NCBI GenBank assembly: GCA_905236985.1 | Contig: CAJORF010000099.1 | Span: 22,380 to 86,379 of the forward strand | Reading direction: 5' to 3' | DNA length: 64,000 bases | Source of the DNA: an uncultured Bacteroidaceae bacterium | GTDB taxonomy: Bacteria > Bacteroidota > Bacteroidia > Bacteroidales > Bacteroidaceae | In this document: one piece after another, positions 42,540-51,317 of the stretch | Layout of the letters: each line of letters opens with the position of its first letter | Numbering within the stretch: position 1 is the first letter of the stretch | The notes under the pieces: generated by a model | What the model was told of the DNA's origin: nothing | Database searches by the model: none | Seen by the model: the letters and a program-made list of their open reading frames with translations, nothing else | Made by a program: the position numbers and the translations under genes

Positions 42540-44711
42540 ATGGATGCTGCATACGACTTGGCTGAAAGCCTCAAACATTATTTTGGTTTCGACACTTTCA
42601 AGGGTGATCAGGAAGCCATCATCCGCAATCTGCTCTCAGGACGCGATACCTTTGTATTAATGCCTACTGGAGGAGGTAAATCGATGTGCTATCAATTGCC
42701 CGCTCTCCTCATGAAAGGCACAGCCATCGTCATCTCGCCACTCATTGCGCTGATGAAGAATCAGGTCGATGCCATTCGACAGGTGAGTGCCGACGACGGC
42801 ATCGCACATTTCATGAATTCCTCGCTGAACCGTTCTGCTCTGGATCAGGTGAAAACAGATGTCCTTTCGGGACGCACGAAACTATTGTATGTGGCTCCAG
42901 AATCCTTGACAAAGGAGGAGAATGTCGATTTCCTGCGACAGGTGAAAATCTCTTTCTACGCGGTCGATGAAGCACATTGTATCTCAGAGTGGGGGCATGA
43001 CTTCCGTCCAGAGTATCGCCGTATTCGTCCCATCATCAACGAAATAGGTGTAGCACCCGTCATTGCCCTCACGGCGACAGCGACAGACAAGGTGCGAGGC
43101 GACATCAAGAAGAACTTAGGGATGCCGGATGCGGATGAGTTCAAGAGCTCCTTCAACCGTCCCAACCTTTACTACGAGGTGCGTCCGAAGACCAAGGACA
43201 TCGATAAGGACATCATCAAGTTCATCAAGCAGAACCCTGGCAAGAGCGGCATCATCTACTGCCTCTCACGACGTAAGGTGGAAGAGTTGGCAGAAATCTT
43301 ACGCGCCAATGACATCAACGCCAGAGCTTACCACGCTGGAATGGACACGCCAACACGCACGCAGACGCAAGATGACTTCGTCATGGACGAGATCGATGTC
43401 ATCGTTGCCACTATCGCCTTTGGCATGGGCATCGACAAGCCAGACGTGCGCTTCGTCATCCACTACGACATTCCCAAGAGCCTGGAGGGTTACTATCAGG
43501 AGACTGGCCGTGCCGGTCGCGACGGCGGTGAAGGCAAATGCATCACCTTCTACGCCTACAAGGATTTACAGAAGTTGGAGAAATTCATGGAAGGCAAACC
43601 GGTGGCAGAGCAAGACATCGGCAGACAGCTTCTACAGGAGACAGCCGCCTACGCTGAGACCAGCGTGTGCCGCCGCCGTGTGCTCCTCCATTATTTCGGT
43701 GAAGAATACGATGAGGAGAACTGCCATAACTGCGATAACTGCCTGCATCCCAAACAGATGGTTGAAGCTTCAGATGAGTTGCGCATCGTGCTGCAAGTCA
43801 TTCAGGCGGTCAAGGAGAACTTCAAGGCTCCACACGTCCTCAACGTGATCACAGGCAATCCCACCGAGGAAGTCATCGCCCACAAGCACGACGACCTCGA
43901 TTGCTTCGGCTGCGGCGATAACAAGGATGTCCGTTTCTGGAATACGATTATCCGTCAAGCCATCCTGTCAGGCTATCTCTACAAGGAAGTGGAGAACTAT
44001 GGTCTGCTGAAACTTACCGACGAAGGTCGTCGTTTCATCCAGAAGCCTCAGTCATTCCTCATCTCCGAGGACAACGACTTCGACAGCGACTACGTCGATC
44101 CACATGCAGGCACCAGTGCCCTCGACGAGGATCTCTTCAAGATGCTTAAGGACTTGCGCAAGGATGTCGCCCGTCAGAAGCAGATTCCACCATACGTCAT
44201 CTTCCAGGATGCCAGCCTCGAAGCGATGGCAACATTCTACCCCGTGACCATCGATGAGCTTAAGACCATCCCTGGCGTGGGCGAGGGCAAGGCCAAACGT
44301 TATGGTAAGGAGTTCTGCCAGCTCATCATGCGCCATTGCGAGGAGAACGAGATCGACCGTCCTGAAATGTTCAGCGTTCGCACTGTGGCAAACAAGAGCA
44401 AGAACAAAGTCCGTATCATCCAAAGCATCGACCGCAAGGTGGACCTCGAAGTGCTCGCCAAGTCCATGGGATTGGAGTTTGACGAGTTCCTTGATGAGCT
44501 GGATGTCATCGTCGATAGCGGCACGAAACTGGACATCTCCTACTACCTTAAATCCATCATGGATGCCGATCAGATCGAGGACATTTTCGAGTATTTCCGC
44601 GAGAGCGACAGCGACGATATTGACGATGCTCTCGACGAACTCGAAGACGAATATACGGAAGACCAGATCCGCCTCGTCAGGATCCAATTCGTCTCGGAAC
44701 TGGGCAACTAA
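42540..44711 (+). CDS. recQ: ATP-dependent DNA helicase RecQ
   Basis: 3'-5' DNA helicase of recombination and fork repair. The ATG at 42540 gives 723 residues. Motif I is MPTGGGKSMCYQLP, motif II DEAHCISEWGHDFRPEY, motif VI QETGRAGRDG. The RQC zinc site has CRRRVLLHYFGEEY, then NCHNCDNC. An HRDC domain (MATFYPVTIDELKTIPGVGE) follows near residue 560, and an acidic C-terminal extension (about 100 residues, rich in Asp and Glu) ends the protein; this tail is seen in other bacteroidete RecQ proteins. Confidence 0.95.
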   Translation: MDAAYDLAESLKHYFGFDTFKGDQEAIIRNLLSGRDTFVLMPTGGGKSMCYQLPALLMKGTAIVISPLIALMKNQVDAIRQVSADDGIAHFMNSSLNRSALDQVKTDVLSGRTKLLYVAPESLTKEENVDFLRQVKISFYAVDEAHCISEWGHDFRPEYRRIRPIINEIGVAPVIALTATATDKVRGDIKKNLGMPDADEFKSSFNRPNLYYEVRPKTKDIDKDIIKFIKQNPGKSGIIYCLSRRKVEELAEILRANDINARAYHAGMDTPTRTQTQDDFVMDEIDVIVATIAFGMGIDKPDVRFVIHYDIPKSLEGYYQETGRAGRDGGEGKCITFYAYKDLQKLEKFMEGKPVAEQDIGRQLLQETAAYAETSVCRRRVLLHYFGEEYDEENCHNCDNCLHPKQMVEASDELRIVLQVIQAVKENFKAPHVLNVITGNPTEEVIAHKHDDLDCFGCGDNKDVRFWNTIIRQAILSGYLYKEVENYGLLKLTDEGRRFIQKPQSFLISEDNDFDSDYVDPHAGTSALDEDLFKMLKDLRKDVARQKQIPPYVIFQDASLEAMATFYPVTIDELKTIPGVGEGKAKRYGKEFCQLIMRHCEENEIDRPEMFSVRTVANKSKNKVRIIQSIDRKVDLEVLAKSMGLEFDEFLDELDVIVDSGTKLDISYYLKSIMDADQIEDIFEYFRESDSDDIDDALDELEDEYTEDQIRLVRIQFVSELGN

Positions 44712-44762
44712 CGGTGAAATCAGCGCGAATAGTGTTAATCTGTGGTTAAATCTGCCCGCCTT

Positions 44763-44794
44763 TTTGGCCATCTCGGGAAAAAGCTGTATTTTTG
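44763..44794 (+). promoter_or_regulatory. guaB promoter
   Basis: -33 TTTG (44763-44766), a 20-base spacer and -7 TATTTTTG (44787-44794). The ATG follows 33 bases later. Confidence 0.8.
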
Positions 44795-44827
44795 CACGCA
44801 ATAAATAACAGCAAACCCCAACCAACT

Positions 44828-46306
44828 ATGGCAGACTTTATTGCAGATCGTATTGTGATGGACGGCCTCACCTTCGATGACGTCCTCCTTGTACCCGCTT
44901 ATTCTGAGGTACTCCCTCGTGCCGTGGATCTGTCCACGCGCTTCTCCCGCCACATCGAACTCAAAGTGCCTTTCGTCACGGCAGCTATGGACACCGTGAC
45001 CGAGGCCACAATGGCTATAGCCATTGCGCGCGAAGGTGGCATCGGTGTGATTCACAAGAACATGAGTATCGAGGCACAGGCACGCCAGGTCGCTATCGTC
45101 AAGCGTGCTGAGAACGGCATGATCTATCATCCCGTCACCATCCAGAGCGATGCCACCGTGGCTGATGCCCTGGCACTGATGGCAGAGTACCATATTGGCG
45201 GTATTCCTGTCGTAGATAAGGACAACAAGTTAGTGGGCATTGTCACTAACCGTGACCTCCGTTTTGAGCGTCACGTGGAGCGTCCCATTGCCGAAGTGAT
45301 GACCAAGGATCATCTCGTGACCACTCACCAGCAGACCGACCTCACCGCAGCAGCTCAGATCCTTCAGGAGAATAAGATTGAGAAGCTGCCCGTCGTTGAT
45401 GACGAAAACCACCTCATCGGACTCATCACCTATAAAGATATCACGAAAGCCAAGGACAAACCTATGGCTTGCAAGGACGAGAAGGGTCGTCTGCGCGTAG
45501 CCGCAGGCGTCGGTGTCACTGCAGACACACTTCAACGCATCGCCGCGTTGGTCGAAGCTGGTGCAGACGCTATCGTCATCGACACTGCCCACGGTCATTC
45601 CAAGGGCGTTGTTGAGAAGTTACGTGAAGCCAAGGCGGCCTATCCCAACGTGGATATTGTCGTGGGTAATGTCGCCACGGGTGATGCGGCAAGGATGCTC
45701 GTTGAAGCAGGTGCCGACGGCATCAAGGTGGGAATTGGTCCCGGATCCATCTGCACGACACGCGTCGTGGCAGGTGTCGGTGTTCCCCAGCTCTCGGCGG
45801 TCTATGATGTAGCCGCTGCCCTCGCTGGCACTAACGTTCCCCTCATCGCCGACGGCGGTTTGCGCTACTCGGGCGATGTTGTCAAGGCTATCGCTGCCGG
45901 TGGCAACTGCGTGATGATCGGCTCGTTGGTGGCAGGCACTGAGGAGAGTCCTGGCGACACGATTATCTTCAATGGCCGTAAGTTCAAGAGCTATAGAGGT
46001 ATGGGTTCGCTCGAAGCCATGGAGAACGGCAGCAAGGATCGCTACTTCCAAGCGTGCGAGAAGGACGTCAAGAAGCTGGTGCCGGAGGGCATCGCCGGTC
46101 GCGTGCCTTACAAGGGCACCGTGCAGGAGGTCATCTATCAGCTCATCGGAGGTTTACGTTCGGGCATGGGCTACTGCGGAGCCGCTACCATTGCCGACCT
46201 CCACAAGGCTAAATTCGTGAGAATCACTAATGCCGGTGTCCTCGAGAGTCATCCTCATGACATCACCATCACCAGTGAGGCTCCCAACTACAGTCGTCCT
46301 CAGTAA
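44828..46306 (+). CDS. guaB: Inosine-5'-monophosphate dehydrogenase
   Basis: Oxidises IMP to XMP with NAD, the key step to GMP. ATG at 44828, 492 residues. The catalytic Cys309 is in [11 protein letters not shown]. Two CBS domains (residues about 95-215, with [19 protein letters not shown] and [16 protein letters not shown]) are inserted in the barrel, as usual. The flap segment [20 protein letters not shown] is present. It starts the operon guaB - two isomerases - OstA, after a 63-base gap, so guanine supply and envelope chaperones may be co-expressed. Confidence 0.96.
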   Translation: MADFIADRIVMDGLTFDDVLLVPAYSEVLPRAVDLSTRFSRHIELKVPFVTAAMDTVTEATMAIAIAREGGIGVIHKNMSIEAQARQVAIVKRAENGMIYHPVTIQSDATVADALALMAEYHIGGIPVVDKDNKLVGIVTNRDLRFERHVERPIAEVMTKDHLVTTHQQTDLTAAAQILQENKIEKLPVVDDENHLIGLITYKDITKAKDKPMACKDEKGRLRVAAGVGVTADTLQRIAALVEAGADAIVIDTAHGHSKGVVEKLREAKAAYPNVDIVVGNVATGDAARMLVEAGADGIKVGIGPGSICTTRVVAGVGVPQLSAVYDVAAALAGTNVPLIADGGLRYSGDVVKAIAAGGNCVMIGSLVAGTEESPGDTIIFNGRKFKSYRGMGSLEAMENGSKDRYFQACEKDVKKLVPEGIAGRVPYKGTVQEVIYQLIGGLRSGMGYCGAATIADLHKAKFVRITNAGVLESHPHDITITSEAPNYSRPQ

Positions 46307-46369
46307 ATCCCCATTTTGCCCGTAACAGCAAAACAATCAAGAAAATACTAAGTTGAGATAACATAAACA

Positions 46370-47794
46370 ATGAAAAAGATCGCTTGTCTTTTATCCCTTA
46401 TCCTTTATTTCCTATCCACCCCTGTCTTTGCGCAGGACGATGTCATCGTGATGCGTATCAACGGAAAGGATGTGTATCGTTCTGAGTTTGAGTACAATTA
46501 CAACAAAAACAACACCGACGGTGTCATCGACAAGAAGACGATTGCTGAATACACCGATCTCTTCATCAATTATAAGCTCAAGGTGGAAGAAGCGCTCGAT
46601 GCCAAGCTGGACACCATGACGTCCTATCAGCAGGAGTTCCGCAGCTATCGCGACCAGCAGATCCGTCCGCTGCTCGTCACTCCCGAGGCTGAGGAGACGG
46701 AGGTGCAGAAGTACTACAATCAAATGCTGGAGCAGTTGGAAGGCAAAGAGCTGCTGCAACCCGCCCACATCTTCGTTCATCTGACACAGCAATCCACTCC
46801 CGAACAGCAGACAGCTGCCAAGGCACGCATCGACAGCATCTATACCGTGCTGCAAGGCGGCACCGATTTCTCGGAGCTTGCCATGAAGAGTTCCGACGAT
46901 CAGGGCACAGCTCAGCGCGGCGGCGTCATCGGCTGGATTGGCCCCAAGCAGCTGCTCAAGGAGATTGAAGACAAGCTCTACGCGATGCAAGTAGGCGAGA
47001 TTTCCGAGCCTATGCTCTCCACCGTCGGCTGGCACATCCTTAAGCTCATGGATAAGAAGCCGTTGGAACCCTACGACACGCTGGCCCCCCGCATCCGTCA
47101 GTTCCTTGAGCAACGCGGTATGAAGGATAAGATTGCCACAGAGGTCGTCGAAGGAATGGCCACTAACTCGGGCAAGACTGTAGATGAAATCATGGATATG
47201 GAAGCCGAACGCCTAGCAGCTGCCGACCAGGAGCTCAAGTACCTCATTCAGGAGTACCACGACGGTTTGCTTCTCTACGAGATCTGCCAGCGCACGGTTT
47301 GGGATCCCGCAGCCAAGGACACTGCCTCCCTCGAACGTTTCTTCAAGGTCAACAAAAAAGCCTATGCCTACGCCAAGCCCCATTATTCCGGCGCCCTCCT
47401 GCAGGCCACATCACCTGCCGTGCTGAAGCAGGTGAAGAAGGCACTGAAGGGAAAGGACGAGAGCCTCTGGGCTGGTATTGTCAAATCCACCTTCAACAAG
47501 GATAGCGTGCAGGTGCGCTTCGAACGTCGCAACTTCGAGCAGGGCGAGAACGCTATGGTCGATTCTCTCGCTTTCGGCATCAAGGCCGGCAAGACGCGCC
47601 TCAGCCAGAAGTTCCCCGCCGTGGGCATCATCGGACGTAAGCTCAAGAAGGGGCCGCAGTACTGGACAGATGTCAACTCGCAGGTAGTCACCGACTATCA
47701 GGCAATGAAGGAGCAGGAGTTCGTCAACGCGCTACGTCGTCGTTACAAGATCATCCTGTATAAGGAAAACCTTGACACGGTAAATAATCATTGA
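46370..47794 (+). CDS. Periplasmic parvulin-type peptidyl-prolyl isomerase
   Basis: SurA/PpiD-like folding factor, 474 residues. The signal peptide MKKIACLLSLILYFLSTPVF ends AQ. One parvulin domain lies at about 130-230 (PAHIFVHLTQQ, GGTDFSELAMKSSDD, IGWIGPKQLL, STVGWHILKLMDKKP). The rest is helical, and SEFEYNYNKNNTDG near the start is typical of bacteroidete members. A second isomerase gene starts 6 bases after its stop, so the pair is probably co-translated. Confidence 0.9.
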   Translation: MKKIACLLSLILYFLSTPVFAQDDVIVMRINGKDVYRSEFEYNYNKNNTDGVIDKKTIAEYTDLFINYKLKVEEALDAKLDTMTSYQQEFRSYRDQQIRPLLVTPEAEETEVQKYYNQMLEQLEGKELLQPAHIFVHLTQQSTPEQQTAAKARIDSIYTVLQGGTDFSELAMKSSDDQGTAQRGGVIGWIGPKQLLKEIEDKLYAMQVGEISEPMLSTVGWHILKLMDKKPLEPYDTLAPRIRQFLEQRGMKDKIATEVVEGMATNSGKTVDEIMDMEAERLAAADQELKYLIQEYHDGLLLYEICQRTVWDPAAKDTASLERFFKVNKKAYAYAKPHYSGALLQATSPAVLKQVKKALKGKDESLWAGIVKSTFNKDSVQVRFERRNFEQGENAMVDSLAFGIKAGKTRLSQKFPAVGIIGRKLKKGPQYWTDVNSQVVTDYQAMKEQEFVNALRRRYKIILYKENLDTVNNH

Positions 47795-47799
47795 ACGCT

Positions 47800-49179
47800 A
47801 TGAAGAAGGGATTCATCTTCTTTTGTCTGTCGCTGCTTGCTGCGACATCAGTGCTGGCGCAGGAACGCATCGGCTCGGCACCTTCCACAGTCGATGAGGT
47901 CATTTGGGTCGTGGGCGACGAAGCCATTCTACTCAGTGATGTCGAACGTGTACGCACTCAGATGGGGCGCGTGAATGGCAACCCCTATTGTGTGATTCCA
48001 GAGAACCTGGCGATACAGAAGCTGTTCATCCATCAGGCTGAGATAGACAGTATTGAGGCCAACGAAGAGACGGTGAACCGCTATGTCGAAGCACAGATTG
48101 CAGAATGGTTGCAGACAGCGGGCTCCAAGGAGAAACTGGAGGAGTACCGCAACATGACGATGACGCAGATCCGCGAGGAGACCTACGATTTAGTCAAGGA
48201 CAACCAGCTCATGCGTCAGGTGCGCGAACATCTGACTAAGGATATCAAGGTCACGCCTGCCGAGGTGCGCCATTTTTTCAAGGATTTTCCCGAGGACTCC
48301 CTGCCGCTGATTCCCACCCAGGTCGAAGTGGAGCTCCTTGCCGAGCACCCGAGGGTGCAAGCGGAGGAGATCGACCGCATCAAAGGCTTACTGCGCGACT
48401 ACACCGATCGCATCAACAGCGGCGAGATGACCTTCTCCGTCATGGCGCGTATGTTCAGCGAGGATGTCACCTCGGCACGTCAGGGCGGCGAGATGGACTA
48501 TATGAGCAAGGCTGAACTGGATCCTGCTTTCGCCAACGTCGCATGGAGTCTAACCGATCCCAAGAAGGTCTCGAAGATCGTGGAGTCGCAGTACGGTTAT
48601 CATATCATTCAGCTCGTGGATAAGCGCGGCGACAAACTCAAGTTGCGCCATATCCTCAAGCGACCGCACGTCGATCAGAAGGACATCGATGCAGCCCTGT
48701 TGCGTCTCGACTCCATCACCAAGGACATTCGTGATGGCAAATTCACGTTCGAAGATGCTGCCACAGCTCTCTCTGATGACAAAGACTCGCGCAACAACCG
48801 TGGTCTGATGTTCAACGTGGTCTATGACGAGATATCAGAGGAACGCATACGCACGTCGCGCTTCAAGATGGGCGAACTGCCCGCCGAGATCGCACGCGTC
48901 GTTGAGGGACTGGATGTCGGAGAGATCTCCAAACCCTTCACAATGATGGATAAATCAGGCAAGGAACAGTGCTGCGTCGTCAAGCTCAAGAGCCGCATCA
49001 AAGCTCATCCTGCCACCATCACCGAGGACTTTCAGGTGCTCAGCCAGATTGTGCGCAACCGCCGCAGCGAGGAGTTCCTCGACAACTGGATTCGCGAGAA
49101 ACAGCGCACGACCTACGTCCGCATCAATCCCGAGTGGGTGAACTGCGAGTTCAAGTACCCGAATTGGGTCACGGATTGA
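47800..49179 (+). CDS. SurA-like periplasmic chaperone/isomerase
   Basis: 459 residues from the ATG at 47800 (MKKGFIFFCLSLLAATSVLA, a signal peptide). The N-terminal SurA-type region DEVIWVVGDEAILLSDVER is followed by two parvulin-like domains (MSKAELDPAFANVAWSL and a later SRFKMGELPAEIARVVEGL region). It likely carries outer-membrane proteins to the Bam or Tam machinery. The frame to 47791 uses TTG and lacks sense. It lies between the first isomerase and the OstA gene. Confidence 0.9.
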   Translation: MKKGFIFFCLSLLAATSVLAQERIGSAPSTVDEVIWVVGDEAILLSDVERVRTQMGRVNGNPYCVIPENLAIQKLFIHQAEIDSIEANEETVNRYVEAQIAEWLQTAGSKEKLEEYRNMTMTQIREETYDLVKDNQLMRQVREHLTKDIKVTPAEVRHFFKDFPEDSLPLIPTQVEVELLAEHPRVQAEEIDRIKGLLRDYTDRINSGEMTFSVMARMFSEDVTSARQGGEMDYMSKAELDPAFANVAWSLTDPKKVSKIVESQYGYHIIQLVDKRGDKLKLRHILKRPHVDQKDIDAALLRLDSITKDIRDGKFTFEDAATALSDDKDSRNNRGLMFNVVYDEISEERIRTSRFKMGELPAEIARVVEGLDVGEISKPFTMMDKSGKEQCCVVKLKSRIKAHPATITEDFQVLSQIVRNRRSEEFLDNWIREKQRTTYVRINPEWVNCEFKYPNWVTD

Positions 49180-49198
49180 AGTGGTTACCCCGGCAAGC

Positions 49199-50929
49199 AT
49201 GAGTAAGAAAATACCTCTTCTCTTGGTGTTACTGTTAAGCGTTGTGTGTTCCATCGCGACGGTATCTACTCCCCTCCCTGCAAGGGAGGGACAGAGAGGT
49301 AGGTCTTCCTCACCGGACAAGCAGAAGGACAAGTCCTCCACCCGAAAGCGGGAGGCATCTCGTCCTCAGTCCGATTCACGCATCCATCTCCTGCACGCCG
49401 ATGAGCTTTTCTTTGACAAAGCCAAGAACCCCGACGCACAGATTCTGCGCGGCAACGTCCGTTTCCTCCACGATGGTGTCGTGCTGACGTGTGACAGTGC
49501 CTGCTACTACGAGCAGGAGAATTCATTCGACGCCTTCGGCAACGTCAAGATGAACCAGGCTGACACGCTGACGCTCACCTCACGCGTCCTCTTCTACGAC
49601 GGCTCCGACCAGCTGGCACGTGCACGCTATGATGTCGTGCTGACGCATTACAAGAGCAAGCTCTACTGCGACTCCCTCGACTACGACCGTCTCTATGGCC
49701 TCGGCTATTTCTTCCAGGGCGGCAAGCTCGTCGATCAGGACAACACGCTCACCAGCGAGTGGGGACAGTACAGCCCTGGCACACGCGAGGCGATCTTCAA
49801 CTATAATGTGGATCTCCAAAACCCCGACTTCACACTCCTGAGCGACACGCTCCACTACAACACCGGCACCGCCATCGCCCGTATCGTAGGCCCTTCCAAC
49901 ATCGACAACGGCGACAACCATATCTACAGCGAGCGCGGCACGTATTTCACCAACGAAGGTCACGCCTTCCTGCTTGACCGTTCCATCGTCAGCAACAAAG
50001 GCACCACCATCACCGGCGACAGCCTCGACTACCACGAGGAAGGTGGCACCTGCCGTGCCTACTACAACATCATCTACGTCGATAAGGACAATCGGAATAT
50101 GTTCACGGGCAACTACATCCTGTACATCGATTCCCTGGGCTACGCCGAAGCCGCTGACAGTGCCTGCTGCATCGACTACTCGCAGCACGACACGATGTTT
50201 ATCCATGCCGACACCTTCAAGCTCTACACCTACGACATCGACACCGATTCCATGTGGCGTGAGATGCGCGCCTACAACCACGTCCGTGCTTTCCGTATCG
50301 ACACACAGGCTGTCTGTGATTCTATGGTTTACATCTCGCGTGACTCCTGCCTCACGATGTATCGCGACCCCATTCTCTGGCAACGCGGGCAGCAACTCTT
50401 GGGCGAGGAGATCAAGGCATGGATGAATGACAGCACCATCGACTCCACCCACGTCATGCGTCAGGCCCTCTCCGTGGAGCGCATCGACAGCATGAGCTTC
50501 AACCAAGTCACTGGCGACATCATGCGCAGCTACTTCACCGACGGACGTATGCGCCTGTCTCATGTCGAGGGAAATGTCTATGTGAAATACTATCCCCTTG
50601 ACGACGACAGCCTGATGATCGGCCTTCTCCACGCCGAATCCTCTGAGCTCAAGCTCTTCATGGGACCACAAAAACTGGAGAAGATATGGATGCCGGAGTC
50701 CGAAGGCAAGCTGCATCCCCTGGCACTCATCCCACCCGGGCAGCGCAATCTGGAGAACTTCCATTGGTTCGACTACATCCGCCCTGTCAATAAATACGAC
50801 ATCTTCGTGTGGAGATCCAAGCGCTCTGGATCAGAGCTTAAGGAATCTGTGCAGCACACCCGTCCTACGAACAAGCTGGGCGATAGCGGAGGTGGAAAGG
50901 CACAAGCTCGAACGGCTGCCACAAAGTGA
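49199..50929 (+). CDS. OstA/LptA-like organic solvent tolerance protein
   Basis: 576-residue beta-jellyroll protein of the LptA/OstA family, thought to form part of the LPS bridge to the outer membrane. Signal peptide MSKKIPLLLVLLLSVVCSIA from the ATG at 49199. The OstA domain begins about residue 63 (HLLHADELFFDKAK) with repeats such as ADTLTLTSRVLFYDG and GTTITGDSLDYHEEGG. Between signal and domain lies TPLPAREGQRGRSSSPDKQK, encoded by a palindromic element (49266-49307) plus a charged linker. The ATG at 49199 lies 19 bases after the SurA-like gene's stop codon. An Asp-rich, low-complexity C-terminus follows. Confidence 0.88.
   Translation: MSKKIPLLLVLLLSVVCSIATVSTPLPAREGQRGRSSSPDKQKDKSSTRKREASRPQSDSRIHLLHADELFFDKAKNPDAQILRGNVRFLHDGVVLTCDSACYYEQENSFDAFGNVKMNQADTLTLTSRVLFYDGSDQLARARYDVVLTHYKSKLYCDSLDYDRLYGLGYFFQGGKLVDQDNTLTSEWGQYSPGTREAIFNYNVDLQNPDFTLLSDTLHYNTGTAIARIVGPSNIDNGDNHIYSERGTYFTNEGHAFLLDRSIVSNKGTTITGDSLDYHEEGGTCRAYYNIIYVDKDNRNMFTGNYILYIDSLGYAEAADSACCIDYSQHDTMFIHADTFKLYTYDIDTDSMWREMRAYNHVRAFRIDTQAVCDSMVYISRDSCLTMYRDPILWQRGQQLLGEEIKAWMNDSTIDSTHVMRQALSVERIDSMSFNQVTGDIMRSYFTDGRMRLSHVEGNVYVKYYPLDDDSLMIGLLHAESSELKLFMGPQKLEKIWMPESEGKLHPLALIPPGQRNLENFHWFDYIRPVNKYDIFVWRSKRSGSELKESVQHTRPTNKLGDSGGGKAQARTAATK
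49266..49307 (-). repeat. Coding palindromic element, copy in the OstA-like gene
   Basis: The minus strand starts AAGACCTACCTC and then has CCCTCCCTTGCAGGGAGGGG, close to the copies in radA, cysQ and the ABC-F gene. It is read on the plus strand as TPLPAREGQRGRS. Confidence 0.75.
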
Positions 50930-50943
50930 GGATGCACCCCTTC

Positions 50944-50971
50944 AATCGTCAAATCGTAAATCGTAAATCAT
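50944..50971. repeat. Junction repeat, AAATCGTAAATCGT family
   Basis: TCGTCAAATCGTAAATCGTA immediately before the next start codon; related to the copies around tsaB and yicC. Confidence 0.6.
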
Positions 50972-50972
50972 A

Positions 50973-51269
50973 ATGGCTCTCTTCTCCACTCGTTCACCTC
51001 GCCGATTCAAAGGCGTACATATCTACACCTCCGAGCGTCAGGAAAAGCTGGATAAGCTCGTTGCTGAAGCCAAGCGCGAAGAGCAAATCGAGCGTGGCGA
51101 GACTCCTGAGTACCGCCCCGACATCGAATCCTATCGTGGCAAATTCGCCAAGAACCTCAAGCGCGCTGATCCTGGGCGACGCCGTATTCATCCGGGCGTA
51201 GCCATCGCCATCATCGTCGTGCTGCTCATCCTTTGGCACTACCTCATGACGGGTTCCTTCCGATTCTAA
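50973..51269 (+). CDS. Small membrane protein of unknown function
   Basis: 98 residues: a basic, charged N-terminal half with a coiled-coil look (RQEKLDKLVAEAKREEQIER) and one C-terminal membrane helix (GVAIAIIVVLLILWHYLM). Orthologues with the same shape sit between the OstA-like gene and mutL in other Bacteroidetes, which supports a real gene; the function is unknown. With no signal peptide, it would be a tail-anchored protein with its charged part in the cytoplasm. Confidence 0.8.
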   Translation: MALFSTRSPRRFKGVHIYTSERQEKLDKLVAEAKREEQIERGETPEYRPDIESYRGKFAKNLKRADPGRRRIHPGVAIAIIVVLLILWHYLMTGSFRF

Positions 51270-51317
51270 GCCCGCCGGTTTTCACTCTTTCCATCTCACA
51301 CTTCACTCTCCTCTCCC